Of a stretch of DNA of 64,000 nt, positions 24,201 to 33,781 are shown in pieces. This DNA is from Sulfurospirillum diekertiae. GTDB taxonomy: Bacteria > Campylobacterota > Campylobacteria > Campylobacterales > Sulfurospirillaceae. Where the stretch lies: NCBI RefSeq assembly GCF_002309535.1, contig NZ_CP023275.1, positions 2,108,001 to 2,172,000 of the forward strand, given 5' to 3'. Both the position numbers and the translations under genes were made by a program. Below the pieces are notes generated by a model. The model was not told the DNA's origin, ran no database searches, and saw nothing but the letters and a program-made list of their open reading frames with translations. Numbering within the stretch: position 1 is the stretch's first letter; each line of letters starts with the position of its first letter.

Positions 24201-24884
24201 CTAAATATTTTCAATAATTTTCTTTACCACGCCTAGCGGATCATCACTATGATAAATCGGTCTTCCCACAACAATAAAATCTGAATGTTGTTGTTTTGCA
24301 GTCTCAAGATCAGCCACTCTTTCTTGGTCATGACTATTCTCACCAAAAGGACGAATACCTGGCGTAAGCGTTAAGAAAGAAGAAGCCGTATGTGCCTTAA
24401 TGTCTAAACTCTCATAAACAGAAGAGACAACACCATTCAAGCCACTAGCATAAGCATCTTGGGCAAAATCAACCGCTTTTTGCGCAATAGGGGTATGATA
24501 AATTGCTTCAAAGGAAGCATTATCAAAACTTGTCAGTGCTGTCACGGCTAAAACAATCGGAGGATTTGGGAAGGTATTGACACGCTCCATCACCGTACGC
24601 ATTGCTTTGCGTCCGCTGGAGGCATGCACGTTGAACATATCCACACCAAGAGCAACCATCGACTCAGCAGCATCAGCCATCGTATTGGGGATGTCATGGA
24701 TTTTGAGGTCTAAAAAGATTTTAAAATGGGGGTTGATCGTTTTGATCTCATGTAAAAGGGCTTCACCATCTCGAATAAAAGAGCGAAGTCCCACTTTAAG
24801 CCAAACATCTTCACTTTTAAGCTTTTGAATCAGAGCAATATTTTCAGATTTAGTGGGGAGATCAAGCGCAACGCACAACTTCAT
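24201..24884 (-). CDS. pyrF: orotidine-5'-phosphate decarboxylase
   Basis: 227 aa, final step of UMP synthesis (OMP to UMP + CO2). The catalytic Lys-Asp network is in DLKIHDIPNTM (residues about 60-70). A TIM-barrel phosphate-binding end is seen at TPGIRPFG and VVGRPIYHSDDP. Starts directly after the nusB stop. The ribH-nusB-pyrF order is the one known from Campylobacter jejuni. Confidence 0.95.
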   Translation of the reverse strand: MKLCVALDLPTKSENIALIQKLKSEDVWLKVGLRSFIRDGEALLHEIKTINPHFKIFLDLKIHDIPNTMADAAESMVALGVDMFNVHASSGRKAMRTVMERVNTFPNPPIVLAVTALTSFDNASFEAIYHTPIAQKAVDFAQDAYASGLNGVVSSVYESLDIKAHTASSFLTLTPGIRPFGENSHDQERVADLETAKQQHSDFIVVGRPIYHSDDPLGVVKKIIENI

Positions 24885-25292
24885 TTATTTAGTTTCTCCA
24901 TCTCTTGAAATTGCATCTAAAACACCGTTAATAAATTTAGGGCTTGTTTCATTGCATAGTTTTTTTGCAAGTTCAATCGCTTCGTTAATAATAACGGCAT
25001 TATCGAGTTCAGAGTACAAAACTTCATACGCGCCCAGTCTTAAAATAGCACGTTCGATCGTTCCGATTTCACTGAGATTCCACTCTTTAAGATGATGGTT
25101 AATCGCTTCATCAATAATGATTAAATGCTCTTTCACACCGTGGTACAACCCAAGGGCAAACTCTTTTTGCTGATTTCGAATTTTTTTCTCTTCAAAAAGT
25201 TCGTCTATAAATTTTTCAATGCCAGAATTTCCAATATCTTCTGCATACAATAAACCAATAATACTCTCTCGTGCTTGATGTCGTGTTGCCAA
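24885..25292 (-). CDS. nusB: transcription antitermination protein NusB
   Basis: 135-aa all-helical RNA-binding protein that works with NusE on boxA for rRNA antitermination. Starts MATRHQARESIIGLLYA, and ends with the family pattern VIINEAIELAKKLCNETSPKFINGVL (residues about 98-123). Nine bp after ribH, abutting pyrF. Confidence 0.95.
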   Translation of the reverse strand: MATRHQARESIIGLLYAEDIGNSGIEKFIDELFEEKKIRNQQKEFALGLYHGVKEHLIIIDEAINHHLKEWNLSEIGTIERAILRLGAYEVLYSELDNAVIINEAIELAKKLCNETSPKFINGVLDAISRDGETK

Positions 25293-25301
25293 AGCGTTTC
25301 C

Positions 25302-25766
25302 TTATAGGTGTTTGTAAAGGCTAATAAGTTCGATTAAACCTGTCATGGCTTCAAAGCCTTTATTTCCCGCTTTGCTTCCAGCTCTCTCAATCGCTTGTTC
25401 GATGTTATCGGTCGTTAAAACACCAAATGTGACGGGTTTTTGATATTTCAGAGCTGTATTGGCAACACCTTTGGTTGCTTCTGCCGCAACGTAGTCAAAA
25501 TGCGGTGTGCTTCCGCGAATAATCGCACCCACACAACAGACCGCGTCATACTTACCACTGCTTAAAATTTTATCGAGTGCTAAAGGAATTTCATACGCCC
25601 CTGGCACTAAAATAAGGTCTAAATTTTTCTCATCGCCACCATGACGAATAAATGCATCACGTGCGCCTTCAACCAAACGATCAGTGATAATATGGTTAAA
25701 TCGACTATTAATAATGGCTACTTTTTCTTTACCATTAAGGGAGAGTTTTCCTTCAATAATATTCAT
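25302..25766 (-). CDS. ribH: 6,7-dimethyl-8-ribityllumazine synthase
   Basis: 154 aa, penultimate step of riboflavin synthesis. Motifs: [16 protein letters not shown] (substrate site), [25 protein letters not shown] with the catalytic His, and [24 protein letters not shown]. Normal length. About 50 bp separate it from the upstream ovoA. Confidence 0.95.
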   Translation of the reverse strand: MNIIEGKLSLNGKEKVAIINSRFNHIITDRLVEGARDAFIRHGGDEKNLDLILVPGAYEIPLALDKILSSGKYDAVCCVGAIIRGSTPHFDYVAAEATKGVANTALKYQKPVTFGVLTTDNIEQAIERAGSKAGNKGFEAMTGLIELISLYKHL

Positions 25767-25817
25767 AATTATCCTTTTACTTTTTCTTATAATACACTAT
25801 TTTTCGTTACAGTTTAA

Positions 25818-27908
25818 TTATCGCTTTTTCCACACACTGACATGTAACGTTTTTATCACACTTTTACGTTCACTCTCTTTCACTTCTAAACGCATCGTCA
25901 GTGGCTTTACATGTAAAGTAAAAAAGACCGATAAATGCTCATTGAGGGCATCAAATGTATTGTATTTTTCACCATTTTTCTTAAAGCCTCCTAGCCATTT
26001 AGCACGAGGTGTTTTGGCTTCATCCCAATCATAGCTACTTGCAATGACTAAAAATCCCCCAGCATTGAGACGCTCTTTGATCTTTTCTAAAAAAAGCGCA
26101 GGATCGTACAAAGTATCCAATACATCATTGGCAAGAATAAGATCATATCCGTCAAAATAAGGCTTCATATTGTGCGGGTCTGCTTGCCAAAATTCTACTT
26201 TTTGGACACGCGGATCAATGCCAAAATCACTGAGATTTTTTTCAATAAACAGTGCTAATTCGCCCTCTTCTTTTAAGGCGTATTTGAGTTTGCCACTCTC
26301 TTTGAAATTGGTTGCAAGCCTCACAACACGTGCGGTAAATTCAATGCCATGTACCATTTCAAAATGGCGTGCAAGTGCAAATGTTCCCCTGCCGATTCCA
26401 CACCCAATTTCCAATGCTTTTGCTTTTGAACCCCTTAAACCAATACAAAACTGTGCCATTTCTTCATAATAATTAGGCTCTTTTTGACCAAAATGGGCAT
26501 CGCAAATTTTAGAAAGGGCAAAATCTGTCTCGTAAAATACGGAGTGTGTTTCGACTGGCTCATTGGACTCAATATAGCGAAAACCTGCATGTTGGTAAAA
26601 ATGGCGGCGAAAGGCGTAGCGAGATGCACGAATAATCTCATTTCCCGTACTGATCCACGAGCCACCCTTGATGATGTTATGCCTATCATCAAACGTCGGA
26701 ACGGAAAAATCATCGTACAGTGGATGAACCATGAACCCATCAAACCCATTCATCGGCGTTTCAGTCCACTGCCACACATTGCCGATAAGATCGTAAAAAT
26801 CACCAAAAGCAAACGTGTCTACAGGCACAGAAGAGGCAAAATACTCGAGGTTAAGATTCGCAGGGGCCTTGTCCCAAAACGGTTCTTCTACCTTTACATG
26901 TAAATCATGCAGAACGTACCACTCCTCTTCACTCGGAAGGCGAATAGACTGCCCTGTCACTTGGCTTTTCCAGTTGCAAAAGGCTTTGGCTTCAAGGTAG
27001 TTGATCTCCACAGGCCAACTCCATGGCATTTCAATCTCTTCCGCCATAAGACGAAGTTTGTATCCTAAAGCATCAATACGCCAAAAAAGAGGCATGGTCG
27101 CATTTTTGTACGTACGCCATTTCCAGCCCTCTTCGCTCCAAAAACTTTGTGTTTCATACCCTTTATTGGCAACAAACGCTAAAAATTCGGCATTGGAGAC
27201 GAGGTATTTGGAGGCTTTAAAGTCTTTGACCTCTTTTACATGTAAACCGTATTCATTATCCCAACCGTACAGTGCATCGTCTCGTTTCTTCTCTAAACGA
27301 AGCGTCGTGCCTTTTACATGTAACAATTCATTTTTCACAATCGGGGTATCCAATGGACAGACTTTCCAAAAATTGCTCGGAGTAACTCTTTCTAACGGTA
27401 ATTGGCGAATAAGAACCGAGGAGGTTTCAAGATGAATTCGCTCATGCTCAATGCCCATCATTATTGCCCAAAAAGGACTTTCCCACGAAATGGGCATGGT
27501 AAGAGGTAACGTGTCAATAAGCTCTAAAATTTTAACTTTAACGGCATCACGATATGCCCTAATTTCGGGTATTCGTGGCCATTTATAATTAGATTGATTG
27601 AGATCGTCCCAACTCATTTCATCCACACCAATCGCAAAAATCGACTCGAATGTTGGATTGATGCGCTTATCAATCAGCTTGGCAAGAACCAGTTTATTGA
27701 TAAAAAAGGTCGCCGTATGACCAAAATAAAAAACAAGAGGATGACGCAAAGGATCTGCTGTGAGGTAATAACTCTCCTCGTCCTTCATCAATTCAAAGAG
27801 CTTCTCATACACCGTATAGGTTTTGAGAAAATACTCTTTGATCTCCGCTCTTTTTTGCTCTACTGTTCCTTGATTAAGAAGAATATTACGCGTTGGGATA
27901 AGTTGCAT
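25818..27908 (-). CDS. ovoA: ovothiol synthase OvoA (5-histidylcysteine sulfoxide synthase with methyltransferase)
   Basis: 696 aa, fusion with the known OvoA order: DinB_2-type helical domain with the iron-binding HxxxHxE-like GIEHERIHLE (about 153-162), an FGE-sulfatase/C-lectin-like domain (about 200-450; GNVWQWTETP, KGGSWIS, RHFYQHAGFRY), and a C-terminal SAM methyltransferase (about 480-690; EIGCGIGRGT). It joins cysteine and histidine oxidatively at C5 and then N-methylates towards ovothiol A, a strongly reducing thiol. The cysteine-desulfurase-like lyase step is not encoded nearby. Four TTACATGTAA palindromes lie inside the gene, the highest density of the window. It sits between kdsA and ribH, adjacent in C. 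jejuni. Confidence 0.85.
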   Translation of the reverse strand: MQLIPTRNILLNQGTVEQKRAEIKEYFLKTYTVYEKLFELMKDEESYYLTADPLRHPLVFYFGHTATFFINKLVLAKLIDKRINPTFESIFAIGVDEMSWDDLNQSNYKWPRIPEIRAYRDAVKVKILELIDTLPLTMPISWESPFWAIMMGIEHERIHLETSSVLIRQLPLERVTPSNFWKVCPLDTPIVKNELLHVKGTTLRLEKKRDDALYGWDNEYGLHVKEVKDFKASKYLVSNAEFLAFVANKGYETQSFWSEEGWKWRTYKNATMPLFWRIDALGYKLRLMAEEIEMPWSWPVEINYLEAKAFCNWKSQVTGQSIRLPSEEEWYVLHDLHVKVEEPFWDKAPANLNLEYFASSVPVDTFAFGDFYDLIGNVWQWTETPMNGFDGFMVHPLYDDFSVPTFDDRHNIIKGGSWISTGNEIIRASRYAFRRHFYQHAGFRYIESNEPVETHSVFYETDFALSKICDAHFGQKEPNYYEEMAQFCIGLRGSKAKALEIGCGIGRGTFALARHFEMVHGIEFTARVVRLATNFKESGKLKYALKEEGELALFIEKNLSDFGIDPRVQKVEFWQADPHNMKPYFDGYDLILANDVLDTLYDPALFLEKIKERLNAGGFLVIASSYDWDEAKTPRAKWLGGFKKNGEKYNTFDALNEHLSVFFTLHVKPLTMRLEVKESERKSVIKTLHVSVWKKR

Positions 27909-27909
27909 G

Positions 27910-28710
27910 TTATGCCTTTAAGCTGTCTTGAATCGCTTTAATATCTTTAAGTGCCAAAGCTAAATCATCAAGATCAAGCATATTCGGTCCATCGCAGAGT
28001 GCCTCACACGGGTTAAAATGGGTTTCAAAGAAGAAACCATCCACGCCCACAGCCGCAGCTGCGCGTGAAAGAGGGCGGACGTATTCGCGTTTCCCACCGC
28101 TTTTGCCTCCCTCCGTTCCAGGCATTTGCACCGAATGGGTTGCATCAAAAACAACGGGAGCAAACTCTCTCATAATGACAAAACTACGTGCGTCCACAAC
28201 CAAATTGCCGTATCCAAACGTACTGCCGCGCTCGGTGAGCCACACACCCGCTTTTTTAGCCGCATCGTAGCCCTCTTCTTTGACACCTCTGGTATCGAGC
28301 ACTTTTTTCACCGAATAACGCATATCTGCAGGGTTTAAAAATTGCCCTTTTTTGATGTTCACCACGCATTTGGTCTGTGCGGCCGCGACTAAAAGATCGG
28401 TTTGACGGCATAAAAACGCGGGGATTTGAAGCACATCGACCACTTCGCCCACAGGTTTTGCTTGGGTGTAGTCGTGAATGTCTGTTAACAGTTTGTATCC
28501 AAACTGTGATCTCACCTCATCTAAAAGTTTTAAACCCTCATCCATTCCTGGACCTCGAAAACTGTCGATACTGGTGCGATTGGCTTTATCAAAACTGCTT
28601 TTAAAATAAAAATCTATGGTGTTATCTTCGTGATAGCTCATTAATTTTTCGGCAACCCTAAACAGGTTGTCTCTGCTTTCAATGACACACGGTCCTGCGA
28701 TTAAAATCAC
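27910..28710 (-). CDS. kdsA: 3-deoxy-8-phosphooctulonate (KDO-8-P) synthase
   Basis: 266 aa. Condenses arabinose-5-phosphate with PEP for the KDO of lipopolysaccharide inner core. Clear DAHP/KDO8P synthase motifs: GPCVIES at the start, KSSFDKANRTS, FRGPGMDEGL, LTDIHD, PAFLCRQTDLL, GSTFGYGNLVVD and DATHSVQMPG. The ATG overlaps the stop of the DMT transporter gene by 4 nt. Implies a KDO-containing envelope. Confidence 0.95.
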   Translation of the reverse strand: MILIAGPCVIESRDNLFRVAEKLMSYHEDNTIDFYFKSSFDKANRTSIDSFRGPGMDEGLKLLDEVRSQFGYKLLTDIHDYTQAKPVGEVVDVLQIPAFLCRQTDLLVAAAQTKCVVNIKKGQFLNPADMRYSVKKVLDTRGVKEEGYDAAKKAGVWLTERGSTFGYGNLVVDARSFVIMREFAPVVFDATHSVQMPGTEGGKSGGKREYVRPLSRAAAAVGVDGFFFETHFNPCEALCDGPNMLDLDDLALALKDIKAIQDSLKA

Positions 28711-29615
28711 TCTTTCTCCTTTGCTACAATAATTCCACTAAGAACAACTAAGAGTATACCAAATAGTCCAAGAATATCGGGTAAACCATCCCCTAAAATA
28801 ATGCCGATAATCAGCGAGAAGAAGATAATCGAATACCCAGCCGCACCTACAATTCCCGCTTTGGTGGTTGCAAATGCCTTGGTCATATAGACTTGCCCAA
28901 TAGCACCGGAAAAGCCCATTAACACGATATAAAGCCACTGAATTCCCTGAGGCAGCACAAAATGCCCCAGCATAAAATCAAACATCGGTGTATGGAAAAA
29001 TTCACTCAAAACCATAAAAAGTGCGGGGAAAAATGTTCCGGTACAGACAAAGGCAAGCACAATAACACGTGTATCATACACACGGTTTAGCTCTCGAACA
29101 CTCGTGTAGGCAAGTGCTGCACCAAGTCCACTAAAAAGCCCAAAAAGATCCGTTTTGGAAAGCATTAAACCATTGGGTTTCATGACAAAAACGATACCGA
29201 TAAATCCAACAAAAACAGCGACCCACCCTTTCCAACCAATTTTTTCTTTCAAAAAGAAAAAGGCCAAAATAGCGGTAAAAATAGGCGCAGTGCGTGAAAA
29301 TGTAATCGCATCGGCAAGGGGAATATGGGCAATGTTGTAGAAAAAAACCAACATCGAAGCAAAACCAATGAGGGCACGAAAAAGAAGCAACCAAGGCTTT
29401 CCGCCAATTTGTTTTATCGGCAGTTTAAAAATACTCAGTGCTACAAAAAGCATTGTCAAACCATTGCGAAAAAAGACCACTTCCACCGAATCCATGCTTT
29501 GAGAAAGAACCTTGGCAAAAGCGCCATCAAACGCAAAGCTAAACGAAGAGAGTAACATGAACAGAACACCTCTGTTTATGCCTCCAAAAAACTGTCTCAA
29601 GATGACTCCGATCAA
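28707..29615 (-). CDS. DMT-superfamily (EamA) transporter
   Basis: 302 aa with about ten membrane helices in two EamA repeats (residues about 18-150 and 165-300), including SRTAPIFTAILAFFFLKEKIGWKGW, spanning about 105-130, typical of the family. Exports or exchanges small metabolites; the substrate is unknown. Conserved neighbour of kdsA in C. jejuni (Cj0385c next to Cj0384c), divergent from the MscS/der block. Confidence 0.85.
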   Translation of the reverse strand: MIGVILRQFFGGINRGVLFMLLSSFSFAFDGAFAKVLSQSMDSVEVVFFRNGLTMLFVALSIFKLPIKQIGGKPWLLLFRALIGFASMLVFFYNIAHIPLADAITFSRTAPIFTAILAFFFLKEKIGWKGWVAVFVGFIGIVFVMKPNGLMLSKTDLFGLFSGLGAALAYTSVRELNRVYDTRVIVLAFVCTGTFFPALFMVLSEFFHTPMFDFMLGHFVLPQGIQWLYIVLMGFSGAIGQVYMTKAFATTKAGIVGAAGYSIIFFSLIIGIILGDGLPDILGLFGILLVVLSGIIVAKEKE

Positions 29616-29690
29616 GCTATAAGTATGAAATCTTAATCAATTCTGTGTTAAAATCCGTTGATATTTGCATCTTAACCCTTAGGAGAAAGT

Positions 29691-30761
29691 ATGGATCTCC
29701 AACATATTTTAGAGTATAGCCTTTTTGGATTGCCTATTACCCATATTGCAATTGCCATCACTATTTTTTTACTCGGATTAGCCTTAAAAAATCTTATTGC
29801 AAGCATTATTCTCAAACCTCTTAGAACCATTGCTAAACGTACCAAAACGACCACCGATGACAAAATTATCGCTGTTCTTGAAGAGCCTTTGAAATTCTCT
29901 ATCGTCTTGGTTACCACATACATTGCAACCCTTTGGCTTCCTTTTAGAAGCTTTGACCATGTTGTCGATCTTGCGATCAAATCGTTTGAAACGTTTATTA
30001 TTTTTTGGATTTTGTATCGAATGGTGGATAAATTTTCCAATCTCTTTAGTTTTTTCTCTTCTAAATTTGGTAAAGAGTTGCATCAAGATATTCAACATTT
30101 CATTACAAAGGCCTTGCGCATCTTTCTTATTGCTCTAGGTATTATGGCAGTTTTGCAGGAATGGGGCATCAATGTCAGCGCTTTTGTCGCATCCTTAGGA
30201 CTAGGAGGTTTAGCCTTTGCCCTTGCGGCTAAAGATACCGTTGCCAATCTTTTTGGTTCACTGGTTATTTTTACAGACCGTCCTTTTAAAGTGGGCGATT
30301 GGGTCGAAACACCTGCAGTTGAAGGAATGATCGAAGAGATTGGGATTCGCTCAACCAAAATTCGCACCTTCGCACAAGCCCTCGTGAGTATGCCAAACGC
30401 AACACTTGCCAATACTCCCATTACCAACTGGTCTCGCATGGGAAAACGTCGTGTTAAAACACGTTTGGGTCTTACCTACAACACCTCAGTGGAGCAGATG
30501 AAAGCCATTATCCAAGAGATAAAAACCATGCTCAAAAAACACCCCGATGTCCACCAAGAGACGATTTTGGTGAGTTTTGATGAGTTTGATAACAGCGCAC
30601 TCAGTATTTTTCTTTACTTCTTTACCAAAACAACCGTTTGGTTAGAGTATTTACATGTAAGGGAAGATGTGAATTTTAAAATTATGGAGATCGTTGCACG
30701 CAACGGTGCGCAGTTCGCATTTCCTTCTCAAACGCTCTATGTCGAGAGTTTACCAAAATAA
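29691..30761 (+). CDS. MscS-family mechanosensitive channel
   Basis: 356 aa with about five hydrophobic segments: two extra N-terminal helices compared with the MscS at 7.4 kb. The pore helix reads SAFVASLGLGGLAFALAAKD, followed by RPFKVGDWVETP and the vestibule domain (to residue 356). This larger architecture is of the YbdG/YnaI-type group. AGGAGA lies 5 nt before the ATG. The palindrome TTTACATGTAAG at 30650-30661 is read Leu-His-Val-Arg. It lies 47 bp upstream of der but der has its own -10 candidate. Confidence 0.9.
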   Translation: MDLQHILEYSLFGLPITHIAIAITIFLLGLALKNLIASIILKPLRTIAKRTKTTTDDKIIAVLEEPLKFSIVLVTTYIATLWLPFRSFDHVVDLAIKSFETFIIFWILYRMVDKFSNLFSFFSSKFGKELHQDIQHFITKALRIFLIALGIMAVLQEWGINVSAFVASLGLGGLAFALAAKDTVANLFGSLVIFTDRPFKVGDWVETPAVEGMIEEIGIRSTKIRTFAQALVSMPNATLANTPITNWSRMGKRRVKTRLGLTYNTSVEQMKAIIQEIKTMLKKHPDVHQETILVSFDEFDNSALSIFLYFFTKTTVWLEYLHVREDVNFKIMEIVARNGAQFAFPSQTLYVESLPK

Positions 30762-30775
30762 CAGCAAACACAGAG

Positions 30776-30781
30776 TATAAT
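30776..30781 (+). promoter_or_regulatory. candidate -10 box for der
   Basis: TATAAT 28 nt before the der start, in the 47-bp gap after the MscS gene. No clear -35. Confidence 0.45.
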
Positions 30782-30808
30782 CAACCTAATTATGCAATAA
30801 AGGTTACT

Positions 30809-32266
30809 ATGAAGAAAATTGCCATTATCGGGCTACCCAATGTGGGGAAAAGCTCACTTTTTAATCGCATCGCTAAACAACGCATTGCGATTACTTCTGA
30901 TTTCAGCGGAACAACCCGTGACATTAAAACGCATCAAGTCTATATCACCGAAAAACCATGTCTTCTTTTAGATACAGGCGGGCTTGATAAATCCACCGAA
31001 CTGTTTGAAAATGTTCATAATATGTCGATGGAAGCCTCTAAAAAAGCCGATATTATCATCATGGTCGTTGATGGTAAAATGCTCCCCAGCGATGAAGAGA
31101 AAAAAATCTTTTACGCCCTTCAAGCACGTAAAAAACCGATCGCTTTGGTTATCAATAAAATTGACAACGACAAAGAGATGGAGCGTGCGTGGGAGTTTGA
31201 TGAATTTGGAGCCGAATTTGTTTTCCCCATCTCCGTTTCACATAACCGTGGTGTCAGCGCCCTTTTAGAGTGGATTGGGGAGCTTCTGCCTGCGGCGGAA
31301 GGAACAACACCTCCTCTTGTCAATGAAGACGACGATACCTTGGAAGAAGAGGATGATACAGAAGAAGACGTCTGGGACGATGACGATGCGTTTGCGGAAG
31401 AGGATGAAGAGATCATTCCTGAAGAGATCGTTGAAGAGGTTGAGACCAATCAAATCAATGTTGCAATCATCGGACGTGTTAATGTCGGGAAAAGCTCTCT
31501 TTTAAACGCCCTTGTGGGCAAACAAAGAGCTGTCGTTAGTAGTGTTGCTGGAACAACGATTGATCCTGTGGATGAGAGCATCGAGTACGAAGATAAAGTC
31601 ATCAACTTTGTTGATACTGCGGGACTTCGCAGACGTGGAAAGATCGAAGGCATTGAAAAATTTGCCCTAATGCGCACCAAAGAGATGTTGGAGCGCGCCA
31701 ATATTGCCCTCCTCGTTTTAGATACCAGTGAACCATTTTTAGAGCTTGATGAGCGCATCGCAGGACTTGTGGAAGAAAACCATTTAGCCTGTATTATCGT
31801 GCTCAATAAATGGGACAACCCGCTGGCTGATTTTGAGCAGATCACGGCAGAAGTCAGAGACCGTTTTAAGTTTCTCTCTTACGCGCCACTCATTACCGTT
31901 TCGGCGAAGAGCAAACAAAGAGTCGCAAAGATCAAAGATATGATTTTATCGGTTTATGCCAACTATTCACAACATATTCCAACTCGTCAGCTCAATGAAG
32001 TCATCCGAAATGCGACCATTAAGCATCAGATCCCGAGTGATCATTCCAAAGTGGTTAAAATTTACTTTGCCACCCAATACCTTACCAAGCCGCCTCGTAT
32101 TGCTTTGGTCATGAATAAACCACGCTCACTGCATTTTAGCTACAAACGCTACCTTGCCAATAAATTGCGTGAAAATTTCAACTTAGAAGGCTCTCCAATT
32201 CTGCTTTATCCACGAGCAAAAGGTGAGCGAGACAACGAACAGGAAGAAAACGGTGCTGAATCTTAA
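30809..32266 (+). CDS. der: ribosome-assembly GTPase Der (EngA)
   Basis: 485 aa. Two GTPase domains: G1 GLPNVGKSS at about 8-16 with DTGG and NKID, and a second G1 GRVNVGKSS near 224 with DTAGL and NKWD. The KH-like domain is C-terminal. Der helps mature the 50S subunit. The linker between the GTPase domains (about 168-215) is unusually long and acidic (runs of Asp and Glu). Gene order der-aroK-trpS-serS matches C. jejuni Cj0386-Cj0389. The 3' end overlaps aroK. Confidence 0.95.
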   Translation: MKKIAIIGLPNVGKSSLFNRIAKQRIAITSDFSGTTRDIKTHQVYITEKPCLLLDTGGLDKSTELFENVHNMSMEASKKADIIIMVVDGKMLPSDEEKKIFYALQARKKPIALVINKIDNDKEMERAWEFDEFGAEFVFPISVSHNRGVSALLEWIGELLPAAEGTTPPLVNEDDDTLEEEDDTEEDVWDDDDAFAEEDEEIIPEEIVEEVETNQINVAIIGRVNVGKSSLLNALVGKQRAVVSSVAGTTIDPVDESIEYEDKVINFVDTAGLRRRGKIEGIEKFALMRTKEMLERANIALLVLDTSEPFLELDERIAGLVEENHLACIIVLNKWDNPLADFEQITAEVRDRFKFLSYAPLITVSAKSKQRVAKIKDMILSVYANYSQHIPTRQLNEVIRNATIKHQIPSDHSKVVKIYFATQYLTKPPRIALVMNKPRSLHFSYKRYLANKLRENFNLEGSPILLYPRAKGERDNEQEENGAES

Positions 32267-32798
32267 GAACAAAAATATCGTTTTTATTGGTTTTATGGGT
32301 GTCGGAAAAGGCACCATTTCCAGAGCGCTGATTCAAAAAACCAAACGCTTTGGTCTAGATACCGATGATTTGATCGAAAGTATGGAAAACCGCAAAATCA
32401 AAGCTATTTTTGAAACAGACGGAGAAGCCTACTTTCGCAAGCTTGAGAAAAAAACAGCCAAATGGCTGGAAAAAAATGTTAAAAATGCCGTTATTTCAAC
32501 AGGTGGTGGCTTTTTCAAGGTCGATAATTTAGATGCGATTGGCACGATTATCTACCTTCGCTCCTCTTTTGATGGGATTTTAAAAAGACTCAAAGAGCAT
32601 GAAAATGCCGATCTTAAACTTGCAAAACGCCCATTGCTGAGTGATGAAGCCAAAGCGAGAACATTATTTGAAGAGCGATCATCCCTCTATGAAGCCAAAG
32701 CGGACATCACCATCAATGTTGAAAATCGAAGCGTTGATGCCATCGTACAAGACTTAATTACGTTACTCCACTTAAAAGAAAAAAAAGAGAAAGAGTAG
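32253..32798 (+). CDS. aroK: shikimate kinase
   Basis: 181 aa from the chosen start. Phosphorylates shikimate at O3 in aromatic amino acid synthesis. P-loop GFMGVGKGT (the usual GKS/T has Gly then Thr here), DTDDLIE for shikimate/Mg binding, GGG (STGGGFF) and the lid region with RPLL. Two GTG codons are possible: 32223, deep in der, and 32253, with AGGAAG about 8 nt upstream. The latter gives a 14-nt overlap with der and starts right before the family's first strand, so I prefer it. Confidence 0.9.
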   Translation: MLNLKNKNIVFIGFMGVGKGTISRALIQKTKRFGLDTDDLIESMENRKIKAIFETDGEAYFRKLEKKTAKWLEKNVKNAVISTGGGFFKVDNLDAIGTIIYLRSSFDGILKRLKEHENADLKLAKRPLLSDEAKARTLFEERSSLYEAKADITINVENRSVDAIVQDLITLLHLKEKKEKE

Positions 32799-32807
32799 GA
32801 CAGATTT

Positions 32808-33773
32808 ATGAGAGTATTAACAGGAATTCAACCCTCTGGTGCGCTTCACATAGGAAACTATTTTGGCGCGATTAAACAAATGGTCGATTTGCAAAATAAC
32901 AGCGACCTGTTTATTTTTATCCCCAACTACCATGCCCTAACCTCCCTAAAAGATGGTGTGGCACTTAAAAACAATACCCTTGATGCGGCGATTAATTTTA
33001 TGAGCCTTGGCATTGATCCCAATAAAGCCACTTTATGGGCACAATCGGATGTTAAAGAGGTCTTAGAGCTTTACTGGGTTCTCTCTGGCTACACGCCGAT
33101 GGGTCTGTTAGAGCGAGCACACGGTTACAAAGACAAAGTAGCCAAAGGCATTGCCGCCAACCACTCTTTATTCTCTTACCCTGTTTTAATGGCAGCCGAT
33201 ATTTTACTTTACGATGCGGAAGTGATTCCTGTTGGAAAAGACCAAATCCAACATGTTGAGATTACGCGTGATATTGCCATTAAATTCAACAATGAGTTTG
33301 GCGATGTCTTTAAAATCCCTGACTTTAAAGTCGATGACAACGTTGCAACCGTTCCAGGTTTAGATGGCGCTAAAATGAGTAAAAGCTATGGCAATACGAT
33401 TGATATCTTTTGCACGGAAAAAGAGCTCAAAAAAGCAACTTCGCGTATCGTAACAGATTCAACACCGATGGAAGAGCCCAAAGATTATCTTACATGTAAT
33501 GTGTATGCACTGGCTAAACTCTTTTTAGAAAAGGACGAAGTAGTTGCATTACAAGCACGCTATCTTAAAGGTGGCGAAGGATATGGTCACTTTAAAGCGT
33601 ATCTTGGCACACTGATTTGGGACTATTTTGCTGAAGCTCGTGAGAAAAGAGCTTATTATGTTGAGCATAAAGATGAAGTCATTGCAATTTTAGATGAAGG
33701 TGCGAGTAAGGCTCGTAAAATCGCAACGGAGAAGATGCGCATTATTCGTGATCTTGTTGGAATTTATCGCTAA
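32808..33773 (+). CDS. trpS: tryptophanyl-tRNA synthetase
   Basis: 321 aa class I synthetase. HIGH-type motif LHIGNYFG (about 14-21) and KMSKS in [10 protein letters not shown] (about 195). GKDQIQHVE is the tryptophan-site signature. Gap of 9 bp after aroK, 8 bp before serS: one operon. A palindrome (33489-33500) is read Leu-Thr-Cys-Asn. Confidence 0.96.
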   Translation: MRVLTGIQPSGALHIGNYFGAIKQMVDLQNNSDLFIFIPNYHALTSLKDGVALKNNTLDAAINFMSLGIDPNKATLWAQSDVKEVLELYWVLSGYTPMGLLERAHGYKDKVAKGIAANHSLFSYPVLMAADILLYDAEVIPVGKDQIQHVEITRDIAIKFNNEFGDVFKIPDFKVDDNVATVPGLDGAKMSKSYGNTIDIFCTEKELKKATSRIVTDSTPMEEPKDYLTCNVYALAKLFLEKDEVVALQARYLKGGEGYGHFKAYLGTLIWDYFAEAREKRAYYVEHKDEVIAILDEGASKARKIATEKMRIIRDLVGIYR

Positions 33774-33781
33774 GGGAAAGA

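Noticed and set aside
31265-31453. Minus-strand Ser-rich or Phe-rich ORFs opposite der
   Set aside because: They are shadows of the acidic linker of Der.
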